Positions 9,801-18,350 of a stretch of 64,000 nt of DNA are shown in pieces. The position numbers and the translations under genes are program-made. Below the pieces are notes generated by a model, which saw only the letters and a program-made list of their open reading frames with translations, searched no databases and was not told the origin of the DNA. The stretch's first letter is position 1. Every line of letters starts with the position of its first letter. Where the stretch lies: contig JAWKHI010000023.1 in the NCBI GenBank assembly GCA_041394885.1, forward strand, positions 1 to 64,000, given 5' to 3'. This DNA comes from DSOI01 sp041394885 (GTDB taxonomy: Bacteria; Acidobacteriota; Terriglobia; Bryobacterales; Bryobacteraceae).

Positions 9801-10374
9801 TCGCGATCGAAACACCGTCCATCGTCGCGTCCCACGCCCGCGCCTGGCCTCCGCCCAGCGAGAGATTGTTTGCGCTCGTTTCGTTCGATTGCGCCGCGAT
9901 CGAAATCAGGTTGAACGGGTTCCGCAGCGCACCGCTTACAACCAACGGCAGTTCGTCCACGAACTTGTTCTCGATCGCCGTGGAAACTTTCGCGTTGTCG
10001 GCCTGCACCGTCAGCAGTTGTCCGGATACCTCCACCGTCTCCGACACCGAACCGAGTTGCAGCGTGACGTCCAGTCGCACCGTGGTCGACGCGGTGACGG
10101 TGATGTTCTCGCGAGACGCACGTTTGAACCCGTCCGCTTCGACACTCACCCGGTAGACGCCCGGATAAACAGTAATGCTGTAGTTGCCCGTTTCGGTGGT
10201 TCGCGTATCCGTGCTAACCCCAGTGGCGACGTTGGCCGCCACGACGTGTGCTCCGGGCACGGCGGCCCCGGTTGGATCCACAAGCTGACCGGTGATGTTG
10301 GCCGTTGTCGTCTGCGCGAAACCGCACACCGAGGCAATGGCAAGTGCGCACGCGGCGCCAATCGTAGTTCTCAT
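6880..10374 (-). CDS. Giant Oar-like TonB-dependent receptor, tandem copy 1
   Basis: This 1164-residue outer-membrane protein begins with a signal peptide ending at FAQ. A carboxypeptidase-regulatory-like beta-sandwich follows (about 22-110: NITGQLVDPTGAAVPGAHV, NYSITVYPGVYRVSVEADGF), then a plug region (about 120-260 with ETVEVSGQLLTV and LSLGGGQARAWDATMDGV) and a beta-barrel ending in ALKLYW, with the usual terminal aromatic. Acidobacteria carry many of these and their substrates are unknown. It lies 101 bases downstream of a close paralogue on the same strand and just upstream of the GT39 gene. The start is ATG at 10374 with AGGAAC/AGGGG purines upstream. Confidence 0.9.
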   Translation of the reverse strand: MRTTIGAACALAIASVCGFAQTTTANITGQLVDPTGAAVPGAHVVAANVATGVSTDTRTTETGNYSITVYPGVYRVSVEADGFKRASRENITVTASTTVRLDVTLQLGSVSETVEVSGQLLTVQADNAKVSTAIENKFVDELPLVVSGALRNPFNLISIAAQSNETSANNLSLGGGQARAWDATMDGVSIATNRAADQTEIAYNAPSVEAITEVAVDTNGFKAEYGQAGGGVLTFSSKSGTNQFHGSVYEFIRNEKLDARDFFASKRSVLKQHDFGAAGGGPIRRNRTFFFLAYEGFRIRRGANDIIQTVATPEMYQGDFTNWVNPAGARLAIYDPATTRPRTGGGFDRDAFPGNLIPRSRFSPISSKVLTFGEGVKPNRGGTPGTIDYVRNNWITTAGTIEDPQDKGSAKVDHVINDSHRVAFFMNITKYRSQPGAGGPPGLPIPLWTGQVSNFDTNQFRFTHDWVVSPSMVNHFSIGGNIFDKLSAGAAWGIGAGWKDKVGCFGNVIDCDRNFPIITFTEFSNWGGTARNGTTQPLWAFKDDFSVLRGNHNFKFGAAFQSQRANGFGEQCIAGCADFSFTSTGVPGDTTFRSGSSFASFLLGDAIGGGTETERQVYQTYRYHGFYAQDDWRLSPKLTMNIGLRFEFTRPPIDLLDQYSNFTPDKPNPRVNNFPGALSFAGFGEGRENKRSLVPGWYGAWGPRLGMAYALNPKTILRTAFGRSFSKVSVVAGSGHFAGFIGTYRFNTPNNGVTPAFNWDRGLPSYPLPVSVDPSAKLDPAFANNQNVDYWNGIDGSRAPENFYWTFNMQRELSGSTVMELGYSANIGVHLQTGLLNINQVPTSIWNNMVGRLGAAGAANLMRAQITSQLARDNGIVAPYANFTDATVQQTRTVNQALRPYPQYLNVNTGSQGGDKSGHSSYHSMVAKLTRRYSSGVALEWNYVLSKLMTDSDNYNEGDGATMDHYNRGLEKSIGEYDVTHVVKMATVYELPFGTGKRFAGNSNRAANAVIGGWRLSAIQIYQSGTPVAISRNNPLPIFNKASRPVITSYDNWRGAVSGDSFDPGKDRFLNASAFPAQPVDFGNATRHNPKLRTFPLFNENLSLAKTFSLTERFRLDFRWEAFNLFNRVRFGTGNTNLNSNAFGVVTNQANAPRSMQGALKLYW

Positions 10375-10475
10375 GACAGACCCCTATGTTCCTTTTGACC
10401 TGACGTGCCACTCAGTCTATACGAATGGCGCGCAGCGCAACTTAAGGGTCTTCAACGAATTAACTTAGATCCACA

Positions 10476-13400
10476 TCACCAGTAAAGCTTCAATGCTCCT
10501 TGCATCGATCGCGGTGCGTTGGCTTGCCCGGTCACCACCCCGAACGCATTGCTGTTCAGGTTCGTGTTCCCGGGCGCAAAGCGCACACGGTTGAAAAGGT
10601 TGAACGCCTCCCAACGGAAATCCAGCCGGAATCGCTCCGTCACCGCGAACGTTTTCGCCAGGCTCAGGTTTTCGTTGAACAGTGGAAACGTGCGGACCTT
10701 CGGGTTGTGCCGCGTCGCATTGCCGAAATCCACCGGCTGCGCCGGAAACGCGCTGGCCACCATGAAACGGTCCCGGCCAGGATCGAACCCGCCATCGCCA
10801 ACCGGACCGCGCCAGTTGTCATAGCTGTTCACCACAGGCCGCGACGCCTTGTTGAAGATCGGCAATGGATTGTTTCGCGAAATCGCAATCGGCGTCCCGC
10901 TCTGGTACTGTTGGATCGCGCTCAGCCGCCATCCCCCCAGAACCGCATTCGCAACCCGGCCGCCGTCACCGAGGAATCGCTTTCCTCTCCCCACCGGAAG
11001 TTCGTACACTGTGGCGAACTTGGCCACGTGCGTCAAATCGAACTCGCCGATCGACTTCTCCAGCCCCCGGTTGTAGTGATCCATCGTGGCGCCGTCGCCC
11101 TCGCTGTAGTTATCGGAATCGGTCAGCAGCTTCGACAAGACATAGTTCCATTCGATCGCGATCCCACTCGAGTAGCGCCGCGTCAACTTCGCAACCATCG
11201 AATGGTAGGAGGAGTGGCCGCTCTTATCGCCCCCCTGGCTTCCCGTGTTCACATTCAGATATTGCGGGTACGGCCGCAGTGATTGATTCACCGTGCGCAC
11301 CTGTTGGATCGACGCATTCGTGAAATTCGCGTACGGCGCCGCGATCCCGTTGTCACGCGCCAGCGTGGACGTGATCTGCGCCCGCATCAGGTTCGCCGCG
11401 CCCGTCGCTCCCAGTCGCCGCACCATATCGTTCCAAATCGGCGTCGGTACCTGATTCGTGTTCAGCAGGCCCGTCTGTAGATGCGCGCCGATGTTTGCGG
11501 CGTAACCCACTTCCAGAACGGTACTGCCGCTGATCTCTTGCTGGATATTGAAGTTCCAGTAGTAGTTCTCCGGCGCCCGTGTCGCGTCGGTCCCGTTCCA
11601 GAAGTCCACGTTTTGATTGTTCGCGAATGCCGGATCCAGCTTCGCGCTCGGATCCACCGACACCGGAAGCTGGTACGATGGCAGCCCCTGATCCCAGTTG
11701 AACGCCGAGGTGACGCCGTTGTTCGGGCTCGTGAAGCGATATGTCCCGATGAATCCCGCGAAATGTCCGCTGCCCGCCACCACGGTCACCTTACTGAAGG
11801 AACGCCCGAACGCGCTCCGGATGATCGTCTTCGGTGTCAGCGCGTACGCCAAGCCTAGCCGCGGACCCCACGCGCCCCACCATCCAGGCACGAGAGACCT
11901 GCTGTTTTCCCGCCCTTCGCCGAAGCCCGCGAATCGCAGCGCGCCCGGAAAGTTGTTAACCCTTGGATTCGGCTTGTCCGGCGTAAAGTCGGAATACTGG
12001 TCTCGCGGATCGATCGGCGGGCGCGTAAACTCGAACCGAAGTCCCGCGTTCACAGTGAGTTTCGACGACAGGCGCCAGTCGTCCTGCGCGTAGAAGCCAT
12101 GGTAGCGGTAGGTCTGATACACTTGGCGCTCCGTTTCCGTGCCGCCCCCGATCGCTTCGCCCAACAGGAACGATGCGAATGACGATCCGCTCCGGAAGTT
12201 CGTATCCCCCGGCACACCCGTCGACGTGAACCGGAAGTCCGCGCATCCGGCGATGCACTGCTCCCCGAATCCGTTTGCGCGCTGGCTCTGGAACGACGCG
12301 CCGAACTTGAAGTTATGGTTGCCGCGCAACACGCTGAAGTCATCTTTGAAAGCCCACAGCGGCTGAGTCGTCCCGTTGCGCGCCGTTCCGCCCCAGGCCG
12401 TAAACTCAGAGAACGTGATGATCGGGAAGTTACGGTCGCAATCGATCACATTGCCGAAACAACCCACCTTCGAACTCCACCCCGCGTCCAGACCCCATGC
12501 CGCGCCCGCGCTCAGCTTGTCGAAAACGTTGCCGCCGATCGAGAAGTGGTTCACCATCGTCGGTGACACCACCCAGTCATGCGTGAACCGGAGTTGGTTT
12601 GTGTCGAAGTTCTGCACCTGCCCCGTCCACAGCGGCACCGGCAGGCCCGGAGGCCCACCCGCCCCCGGCTGCGACCGGAACTTCGTGATGTTGTAGAAGA
12701 ACGCCAGCCGCTGGTTGTCCGTCAGCACGTGGTCCACCTTCACGCTGCCCTTGTCCTGCGGATTCTCCACCGTGCCCGATGTCGTGATCCAGTTGTTGCG
12801 CACGTAGTCGATCGTACCCGGCGTTCCGCCGCGGTTCGGCGTAATCGCCTGCCCGAACGACATCACCTTCGAACTGATCGGCGAAAAACGCGCCTGCGGG
12901 ATCATGTTCCCAGGGAACGGATCCCGTTCGAAGCCCCCGCCCGCCCGCGCCCGCGTCGTCGACGGATCGTAGATGGATAGCCGCGCCCCAGCCGGGTTCA
13001 CCCAGTTGGTGAAGTCGCCCTGATACATCTCCGGAGTCGGCACCGTGCCGATGGTCGCGTTCGCGCCCCGCCGGATCCGGAACCCTTCGTAGGCCAGGAA
13101 AAAGAAGGTCTTGTTGCGCCGGATCGGTCCGCCGCCCGCCACTCCGAAATCGTGCTGCTTCAGCACGGATCGCGACGACGCGAAAAAGCCCCGTGCATCC
13201 AGTTTCTCGTTGCGCAGAAATTCGTACACGGACCCGTGGAACTGGTTGGTGCCGCTCTTGGAGGAAAACGTCAGCACACCGCCACCCGCCTGCCCGTATT
13301 CCGCTTTGAACCCGTTGGTGTCCACAGCCACTTCCGTGATCGCCTCCACCGACGGCGCGTTGTAGGCGATCTCGCTTTGATCCGCGGACCGGTTCGTCGC

Positions 13401-13976
13401 GATCGAAACGCCGTCCATCGTCGCATCCCACGCCCGCGCCTGCCCGCCTCCCAGCGACAGATTGTTCCCGCTCAGTTCGTTCGACTGTGCCGCGATCGAA
13501 ATCAGGTTGAACGGATTGCGAAGCGCCCCGCTCACCACCAACGGCAACTCGTCCACGAACTTGTTCTCGATCGCCGTCGTCAGCTTCGCGTTATCGGTCT
13601 GCACCGTCAGCAACTGTCCGGAAACCTCCACCGTCTCGGAAACCGCGCCCAGTTGCAGCGTGATGTCCAGCCGCACCGTCGACGACGCGGTCACCGTAAT
13701 GTTGTCCCGCGACGAACGTTTGAACCCGTCCGCCTCCACCGTCAGCCGGTACACGCCCGGATACACCGTGACGCTGTAGTTCCCTGTTTCGGTCGTGCGC
13801 GTCGTCGACGCCACATTCGTTGCCGTGTTGGTAGCAACCACCGAGGCGGCGGGCACGGCGGCCCCCGTCGGGTCCACCAATTGGCCGGTGATGTTGGCCG
13901 TGTTTGTCTGTGCGTACGAAGTCACGGCAAGCGCGAACAACGACGGAATCAGCCTGAGCCGGGTAGAAGCGATCAT
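10476..13976 (-). CDS. Giant Oar-like TonB-dependent receptor, tandem copy 2
   Basis: This 1166-residue protein is collinear with its downstream neighbour over the full length. It has a signal peptide (ending SYAQ), a regulatory-like domain (NITGQLVDPTGAAVPAASV), a plug, and a barrel ending in QGALKLYW. The two copies share long identical stretches (for example GSVYEF, RNEKLDAR, FFFLAYEGFRIRRGAN) and have drifted elsewhere, which shows a tandem gene duplication. Regions of greatest difference lie in the signal peptide and in scattered surface-loop positions. A perfect TATAAT box lies upstream. The transported or bound substrate is unknown. Confidence 0.9.
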   Translation of the reverse strand: MIASTRLRLIPSLFALAVTSYAQTNTANITGQLVDPTGAAVPAASVVATNTATNVASTTRTTETGNYSVTVYPGVYRLTVEADGFKRSSRDNITVTASSTVRLDITLQLGAVSETVEVSGQLLTVQTDNAKLTTAIENKFVDELPLVVSGALRNPFNLISIAAQSNELSGNNLSLGGGQARAWDATMDGVSIATNRSADQSEIAYNAPSVEAITEVAVDTNGFKAEYGQAGGGVLTFSSKSGTNQFHGSVYEFLRNEKLDARGFFASSRSVLKQHDFGVAGGGPIRRNKTFFFLAYEGFRIRRGANATIGTVPTPEMYQGDFTNWVNPAGARLSIYDPSTTRARAGGGFERDPFPGNMIPQARFSPISSKVMSFGQAITPNRGGTPGTIDYVRNNWITTSGTVENPQDKGSVKVDHVLTDNQRLAFFYNITKFRSQPGAGGPPGLPVPLWTGQVQNFDTNQLRFTHDWVVSPTMVNHFSIGGNVFDKLSAGAAWGLDAGWSSKVGCFGNVIDCDRNFPIITFSEFTAWGGTARNGTTQPLWAFKDDFSVLRGNHNFKFGASFQSQRANGFGEQCIAGCADFRFTSTGVPGDTNFRSGSSFASFLLGEAIGGGTETERQVYQTYRYHGFYAQDDWRLSSKLTVNAGLRFEFTRPPIDPRDQYSDFTPDKPNPRVNNFPGALRFAGFGEGRENSRSLVPGWWGAWGPRLGLAYALTPKTIIRSAFGRSFSKVTVVAGSGHFAGFIGTYRFTSPNNGVTSAFNWDQGLPSYQLPVSVDPSAKLDPAFANNQNVDFWNGTDATRAPENYYWNFNIQQEISGSTVLEVGYAANIGAHLQTGLLNTNQVPTPIWNDMVRRLGATGAANLMRAQITSTLARDNGIAAPYANFTNASIQQVRTVNQSLRPYPQYLNVNTGSQGGDKSGHSSYHSMVAKLTRRYSSGIAIEWNYVLSKLLTDSDNYSEGDGATMDHYNRGLEKSIGEFDLTHVAKFATVYELPVGRGKRFLGDGGRVANAVLGGWRLSAIQQYQSGTPIAISRNNPLPIFNKASRPVVNSYDNWRGPVGDGGFDPGRDRFMVASAFPAQPVDFGNATRHNPKVRTFPLFNENLSLAKTFAVTERFRLDFRWEAFNLFNRVRFAPGNTNLNSNAFGVVTGQANAPRSMQGALKLYW

Positions 13977-14008
13977 GAGAACCCCCTAAGCGTGATTGAT
14001 CGATGTTC

Positions 14009-14036
14009 ATTATATAAAACCCGTCAATGAATGCAA
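14009..14036 (-). promoter_or_regulatory. Putative promoter of TonB-receptor copy 2
   Basis: On the minus strand a perfect -10 box TATAAT (14009-14014) lies 16 bases after a weak -35 match TTGCAT (14031-14036). The start codon is at 13976, with a purine-rich AGGGGG upstream. The -35 match is poor, so only the -10 is convincing. Confidence 0.45.
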
Positions 14037-14039
14037 GCC

Positions 14040-14082
14040 GCACCCCAGACACCGCACCCCAGACACACCGCACCCCAGACAC
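14040..14082. repeat. Three tandem copies of a 13-bp repeat
   Basis: The unit GCACCCCAGACAC occurs at 14040-14052, 14054-14066 and 14070-14082, at spacings of 14 and 16 bases. It lies in the 147-bp gap between the 3' end of the gene at 14124 and the promoter of TonB-receptor copy 2. On the other strand it reads GTGTCTGGGGTGC. It could be a regulator binding array or a genome-wide interspersed repeat. Confidence 0.7.
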
Positions 14083-14123
14083 GCGTCCGGGAGTCCCGTC
14101 TTTGCCTTCCCCCCCTTCGCCTC

Positions 14124-16481
14124 CTAAAACCGCCACTCCATCCCGATCAACGGGAAAAGCCCGAGCTGCGTGTTCTCCTCCTGCGCGTTCGCACGCCGGT
14201 TCCACGTGTACCCCGCCACGTTCTTCCGGTTCACCGCATTCTGGAATCCCGCAAACACCAGCAGCGGCTTGTCGCGCACAGTGAAGATCCGGTCCACCCG
14301 CAAGTCCAGACGCACGTACGCCGGCAAGCGAAGCGCGTTCACCCGCGCCAGATCGTAAATACCCCGCCGCTGCGCGGTCGAAAGCTCGGCGTCGAACGGT
14401 GTGTAAGGCCGTCCCGACAAGTACGCGAAGCGCGCCGAGAATTCCCACTTCGAATTCAAACGGTAGCCACCCACCGTGCTTAGCACTCGTGGATAGTCGA
14501 ACGATCCCGGACGCAGTACCCCGTCCAGGCCCGCGTGCCTCGTTTTCGAAAACGACAGATTTGCCTGCCCAAACCACCGGTCGGAAAACTTCTTCTCCGC
14601 GAACAACTCGATGCCTCTCACCCGGCCTCGCCCCGCGCTGGTGAGAGGAAAAAGTACCTGCCGGATCGCGAACGTGTCCCCCAGCGTCGCCAGTGAAACC
14701 TGTGGAAGCTGCGTCGCCACCGGGTAGTCGCGGTAGTCCTTCCGATAGCCCTCCAACGTGAAACGGAGCGTGTTGCTCGCGATGTAGGAGAAACCCGTAA
14801 CGTAGTGGTTCGCCCGCCACGGGCGCAGTCCCCGGTTCTCAGGGAACGCCGAAAGAAACAGAAAGAAGGGCTGCTGGAAGTAGGTGCCGAAGCTTCCGCG
14901 CCACGACAGTTTGTCAGTCAGCTGGTAACTCACTCCCGCCCGGGGGCTGAATGTCATCCGGTCCAGGTATTCATACTGGTCCAGGCGTCCGCCCCAAGTC
15001 AGATTCAATCGCGATGTCAGATTACGCGTCGATTGAAAGTAAGCCCCCGTTTGAGACGACCGGTATCGCTGCCGGATCGCGAACGGATTCAATTCCGCCG
15101 TTAACGAGTAAGGACTGTCCGTTCCGAAAGGCGACGCGGCGTCGTAGTTAATACGGAATGTCTTGTAGCTTCCCCCGGCCTGCACCTTTTCGAACAGCGG
15201 CGCATAAGCGGTCAGGTCGTATTTCAGAGTCGTCTCACCCTCGCCGGAATCCTCGCGGTACACCAGATCTCCACCGGCCAGCAGTTGATCGAAAGAGATA
15301 TCCGGCGGCGGTATTCCGCCACGCACCAGATCCCGCGCCGATTGGTTCACGCGCGCTTCCGAATGCGTCACGCCCAGCAGTCCCACCCCGCGTGACCCGA
15401 ACAGCCGTTGCCAGTTGAAGCCCGTCGCCGATCGCCAGCCCGTGTAATTAATATCCAGATTGTTCACTTCTTCGGTATTGTCGCCGGACTCACGCGCCCC
15501 CAGCCGGATGTTATCCCGTCCGGATACGTTCACGGCCCAAACCCGGTCACGCGGCGTAAGGTCGTACAGCACCTTTGCATTGAGCGTATAGAGCACCGGA
15601 ACGCCCCCGAATCCGATATCGTCGGTGAACGCATCGAGGAAAGATCGCCGGATCGACGTGATCCACGATCCTTTTCCCCCCTTCCCAACCGGACCTTCCA
15701 GCACCGCGCCCAGCCCCGCGAAGCCTAACGTCGCCATCCCGCCCATCCGATCCCGGTTCCCCTCCCGTTGCGTGATCTGCATCACGGACGACGTCCTGTT
15801 GATGAACGGCGCCGGATATCCGCCCGTCAGAAACGTCACGTCCTGGATCAGCGCCGCGTCCAACAACGATACCGTTCCCCCGGCCGAAGCGAAATTCGCA
15901 AATGCATTGATATTCGGGATCTCGATGTTATCCACTACGAAAAGATTCTCCAATGGAGATCCCCCGCGAACGATGATGTCATTGCGAAAGTCATTGGACC
16001 CCGTCACAACCCCCGGCAGCGTCTGCACGTAACGCGACACGTCCTGCAGGGCTCCCGCGCTCTTGAAAATTTCATTCGGCTGGATCAGGAAACTGGACCC
16101 CTTCACTTCTTCAGGCGCGATGAACACCGGCGCGCTCACCGTCACTGACTGCTGTACCGCGTCAATGGCCGGCAGAGCCACTTCGATACGCTCCTCCAGG
16201 CCGGCTCGGATCGTGAACGGCTCGCTCGAAACCGTCGGCCCCACGCCCTCCACCGTCAACCGGTACCTGCCCGCCCGGATTTCCGTGATCCGGAACGCGC
16301 CAGCTTCGTCGGTCGTCGCGCATCGCGTCGTCCCCGCCACGCATACCATCGCACCGGGCGCACGCTCGCCGGCGGACCCGCTCACTGTTCCCGACACGGA
16401 TCCGACCCCGCCGGTGTCCTGTGCGATCACTGGCGCCACACCAACCGCAACAACACACACCACGATTGTCCTGAACTTCAT
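14124..16481 (-). CDS. TonB-dependent receptor linked to the MNIO operon
   Basis: This 785-residue protein starts MKFRTIVVCVVAVGVAPVIA, a signal peptide. A carboxypeptidase-regulatory-like domain follows (about 25-105, with TDEAGAFRITEIRAGRYRLT), then a plug (about 115-260, DVSRYVQTLPGVV, DIIVRGGSPLENLFVVDNIE) and a barrel ending in GMEWRF. It is shorter than the giant Oar-like proteins of this window and closer in size to real transporters. Its start lies 41 bases after the stop of the MNIO partner gene on the same strand, so it is probably the last gene of the precursor-MNIO-partner operon. By analogy with methanobactin loci, it might take up a metal-loaded product; this is inference. Confidence 0.88.
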   Translation of the reverse strand: MKFRTIVVCVVAVGVAPVIAQDTGGVGSVSGTVSGSAGERAPGAMVCVAGTTRCATTDEAGAFRITEIRAGRYRLTVEGVGPTVSSEPFTIRAGLEERIEVALPAIDAVQQSVTVSAPVFIAPEEVKGSSFLIQPNEIFKSAGALQDVSRYVQTLPGVVTGSNDFRNDIIVRGGSPLENLFVVDNIEIPNINAFANFASAGGTVSLLDAALIQDVTFLTGGYPAPFINRTSSVMQITQREGNRDRMGGMATLGFAGLGAVLEGPVGKGGKGSWITSIRRSFLDAFTDDIGFGGVPVLYTLNAKVLYDLTPRDRVWAVNVSGRDNIRLGARESGDNTEEVNNLDINYTGWRSATGFNWQRLFGSRGVGLLGVTHSEARVNQSARDLVRGGIPPPDISFDQLLAGGDLVYREDSGEGETTLKYDLTAYAPLFEKVQAGGSYKTFRINYDAASPFGTDSPYSLTAELNPFAIRQRYRSSQTGAYFQSTRNLTSRLNLTWGGRLDQYEYLDRMTFSPRAGVSYQLTDKLSWRGSFGTYFQQPFFLFLSAFPENRGLRPWRANHYVTGFSYIASNTLRFTLEGYRKDYRDYPVATQLPQVSLATLGDTFAIRQVLFPLTSAGRGRVRGIELFAEKKFSDRWFGQANLSFSKTRHAGLDGVLRPGSFDYPRVLSTVGGYRLNSKWEFSARFAYLSGRPYTPFDAELSTAQRRGIYDLARVNALRLPAYVRLDLRVDRIFTVRDKPLLVFAGFQNAVNRKNVAGYTWNRRANAQEENTQLGLFPLIGMEWRF

Positions 16482-16522
16482 AGCTTCTACAGCCGATAGA
16501 TGCCCCATCCAGGCTGCGGGTT

Positions 16523-17170
16523 TTATGATTTTTCTGTGTCGTCCTCGATTGCTGCCAGGGCGGCTGCCGCGCCTTCATCCAAAAGACGAAACTCTGGCTC
16601 CCCCTTCCGGCAATCGATCAGCAGATGAAACTCCCCCGCCTCAATCCCTGGCCCCGGCGTCTCCCTCCGTGCCAGCGCCTCGAGTAACGGAACTGGATCG
16701 TGCCGGAACCGCACCATTCGGATCGCCCGCCCCGCGCCCCCAAAAAATCGAAGCTCCGTGGCCGCTCGTTCGAACGCCAGTACTTCCTCCAGAAATTCAC
16801 CCGCGGAGACCCGCCCCGCTTCGATCTCCGCTGTCAAATACTCCGCGAACCGCTCGCTCTCGCCCGGCAGTTGCAGATTCTCCACCGGATTGTCGCGCCA
16901 GTATCGATCCACCGTCTCCCGCAGTTGCGCGCCCAGCAGCAGACACGTGTATGGTAGCGCCTGGTGCAGCGGCAGTAGCCGGTTCGCCCGGTGGATCGCC
17001 CCGCTCACCGCCAGTCCTTTCTGCTGCGCGATCGCCCGCAGCCGCCGCCTCTCCCGCTCTGTCAGATCGTAACCGCGTAGTTCTTCATCCGGACTCGCGG
17101 CGATTCTCTTCCGTAATTCCGCTCCGGCCACCATCCGGCACAACACGTCCTGATACACCGCTATTGACAC
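16523..17170 (-). CDS. MNIO partner protein (BufC/TglI-like role, DNA-binding-domain look)
   Basis: This is a 215-residue protein with a GTG start, 6 bases after the MNIO stop. The N-terminal part (1-95) has a helical pattern: AELRKRIAASPDEELRGYDLTERERRRLRAI. It resembles the 'lR..f..dp...gLt..E...L' pattern of the small proteins at 26.0 and 28.5 kb and of partner proteins found beside DUF692 enzymes. The middle (80-160) has LPYTCLLLGAQLRETVDRYW and FLEEVLAFERAATELRF; the C-terminus (165-215) is acidic. Family knowledge: MNIO enzymes normally need a partner that recruits the precursor peptide. I infer that role here; no catalytic motif is visible. Confidence 0.75.
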   Translation of the reverse strand: MSIAVYQDVLCRMVAGAELRKRIAASPDEELRGYDLTERERRRLRAIAQQKGLAVSGAIHRANRLLPLHQALPYTCLLLGAQLRETVDRYWRDNPVENLQLPGESERFAEYLTAEIEAGRVSAGEFLEEVLAFERAATELRFFGGAGRAIRMVRFRHDPVPLLEALARRETPGPGIEAGEFHLLIDCRKGEPEFRLLDEGAAAALAAIEDDTEKS

Positions 17171-17176
17171 GCGTCG

Positions 17177-18112
17177 TCAACCGCACCGTTCCCACGCCCG
17201 GCGCGCCCGCGAAAGTTCCTCCCGGATGCCTTCCGTCTTCAGCAGTGGATAGTAGGATTCGTGAAACTCGAAAGTGACTCCCCGTATCGATGGCGCTGCC
17301 CGTAGTGTATCTTCCAACAATCCCCATACCGGCTCGGCAACCGGACCCGCATGGGAATCGGTGTACATCCCCATCAGAGCGCTCCCACCGGCAATATGGA
17401 TCTCCACCACATGCGAGAGATCGATCTCGCCGAGAAAATCCTCCGGGCGGAATCCGTGATTGCGCGCGTTCACATACACGTTGTGCAGGTCCAGCAGGAT
17501 GCCGCACCCGCTCTCGGACGCCAGGCGATTCAGAAATTCCGGCTCGTCCATGTCCTGTTCCAACGTCTCGATGTAGTGGACGTTGTTTTCCAGCAGAAAC
17601 GTGCACGGCACTTCGCTCACCACCCGCCGCACGCGCTCGCTCAGCATCGCCAGCATGTCTTCGTCGTAAGGTACCGGAAGCGAGATCGCCGTATGCATTT
17701 CCTGCCCCGCCGCCAATGGAGAATCCGCCGGCAGGCGGGAAAACGAAAGATGATCGCTATGCCATGCGAATTCCAGATCCTCATGCAGCCGCCGGATCTG
17801 GCTCACGTGCCCGGTGTCGAACAGCGCCGCGCTGCCGATCGACAAACCCACCGAATGGCACAGCAACGGCTTCCGCTCACGTACCCGCCGGAACAGATCG
17901 AGGGATTGCGTGTTGACGGAATATCGGTCGGAAGCGTTCACCCCGCGATCGGCCCACTCGCGATCCGGAATGATCTCCAGATAGTCGAATGAATCCGCTT
18001 CCGCTTCCACGAACTCCGGCAGCACCGGATTGAAGAGTAACCCGACGCCGAGCTTCGGCGCCGGGCTGCTCTCAGAACTGAACGACGTTCTCGAACTGCT
18101 GCAAAATGTCAA
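17177..18112 (-). CDS. DUF692/MNIO family iron-dependent peptide-modifying oxidase
   Basis: This is about 311 residues in a TIM-barrel DUF692 pattern. Likely metal ligands and conserved sites are His86 (CHSVGL), His121 (SDHLSF), Glu175 (ENN), Asp208 and His210 (LLDLHN), His239 (EIHIAGG), His254 (DSHAGPV) and Glu282 (FEFHES). Characterised members (MbnB, TglH, bufferin enzymes) use multinuclear non-haem iron to rework Cys or other residues of ribosomal peptides. The annotated start is TTG at 18112, inside the upstream 74-codon gene, giving a 41-base overlap; the conserved core begins at KLGVGLLFNP, so no later start is acceptable. The overlap implies coupled translation with the candidate precursor. 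Confidence 0.9.
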   Translation of the reverse strand: MTFCSSSRTSFSSESSPAPKLGVGLLFNPVLPEFVEAEADSFDYLEIIPDREWADRGVNASDRYSVNTQSLDLFRRVRERKPLLCHSVGLSIGSAALFDTGHVSQIRRLHEDLEFAWHSDHLSFSRLPADSPLAAGQEMHTAISLPVPYDEDMLAMLSERVRRVVSEVPCTFLLENNVHYIETLEQDMDEPEFLNRLASESGCGILLDLHNVYVNARNHGFRPEDFLGEIDLSHVVEIHIAGGSALMGMYTDSHAGPVAEPVWGLLEDTLRAAPSIRGVTFEFHESYYPLLKTEGIREELSRARRAWERCG

Positions 18113-18296
18113 GGTCGAGACCCGAATAGCAACCGGGGCAGAACTTCAAGCCGATCTTCCTCGCGAGGCCTTTGTCGGCGAAGAGCTTCTTCTGGGCATC
18201 CAGGATCTCGTCGAGTTTCGTTCCAGGATCGTATGCAATCTGAACTGCCGGTCCGCCAAAGCGGCCTTTCTTTGTTGCGCGAACAGTAATCGCCAT
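18072..18296 (-). CDS. Candidate RiPP precursor peptide with CPGC core
   Basis: This 74-residue peptide starts with ATG at 18296 behind a strong AAGGAG box, 7 bases away. The first 50 residues are basic and Lys-rich (MAITVRATKKGRFGGPAVQI at the start) without a signal peptide or membrane segment. The C-terminus has Cys53 and Cys56 in LKFCPGCYSGLDLD, then a tail ending NVVQF. Two cysteines near the C-terminus, position directly before and overlapping an MNIO gene, and a dedicated strong promoter make it the obvious modification substrate. It is not a precursor family that I can name. An alternative is a small helper protein of the enzyme. Confidence 0.75.
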   Translation of the reverse strand: MAITVRATKKGRFGGPAVQIAYDPGTKLDEILDAQKKLFADKGLARKIGLKFCPGCYSGLDLDILQQFENVVQF

Positions 18297-18350
18297 TGTT
18301 TCTCCTTAGTCTCCGATCTGCCACGGACGCTAGCGCGCCCGGGTGCGTCA

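Noticed and set aside
9133..10398. Plus-strand open frame of 421 codons
   Set aside because: It is antisense to the TonB-receptor gene and Arg-rich; the same kind of mirror frame occurs under the paralogue.
14040..14082. CRISPR-like array
   Set aside because: The repeats are 13 bp with spacers of one and three bases; no CRISPR unit has that form and no cas gene is in view.
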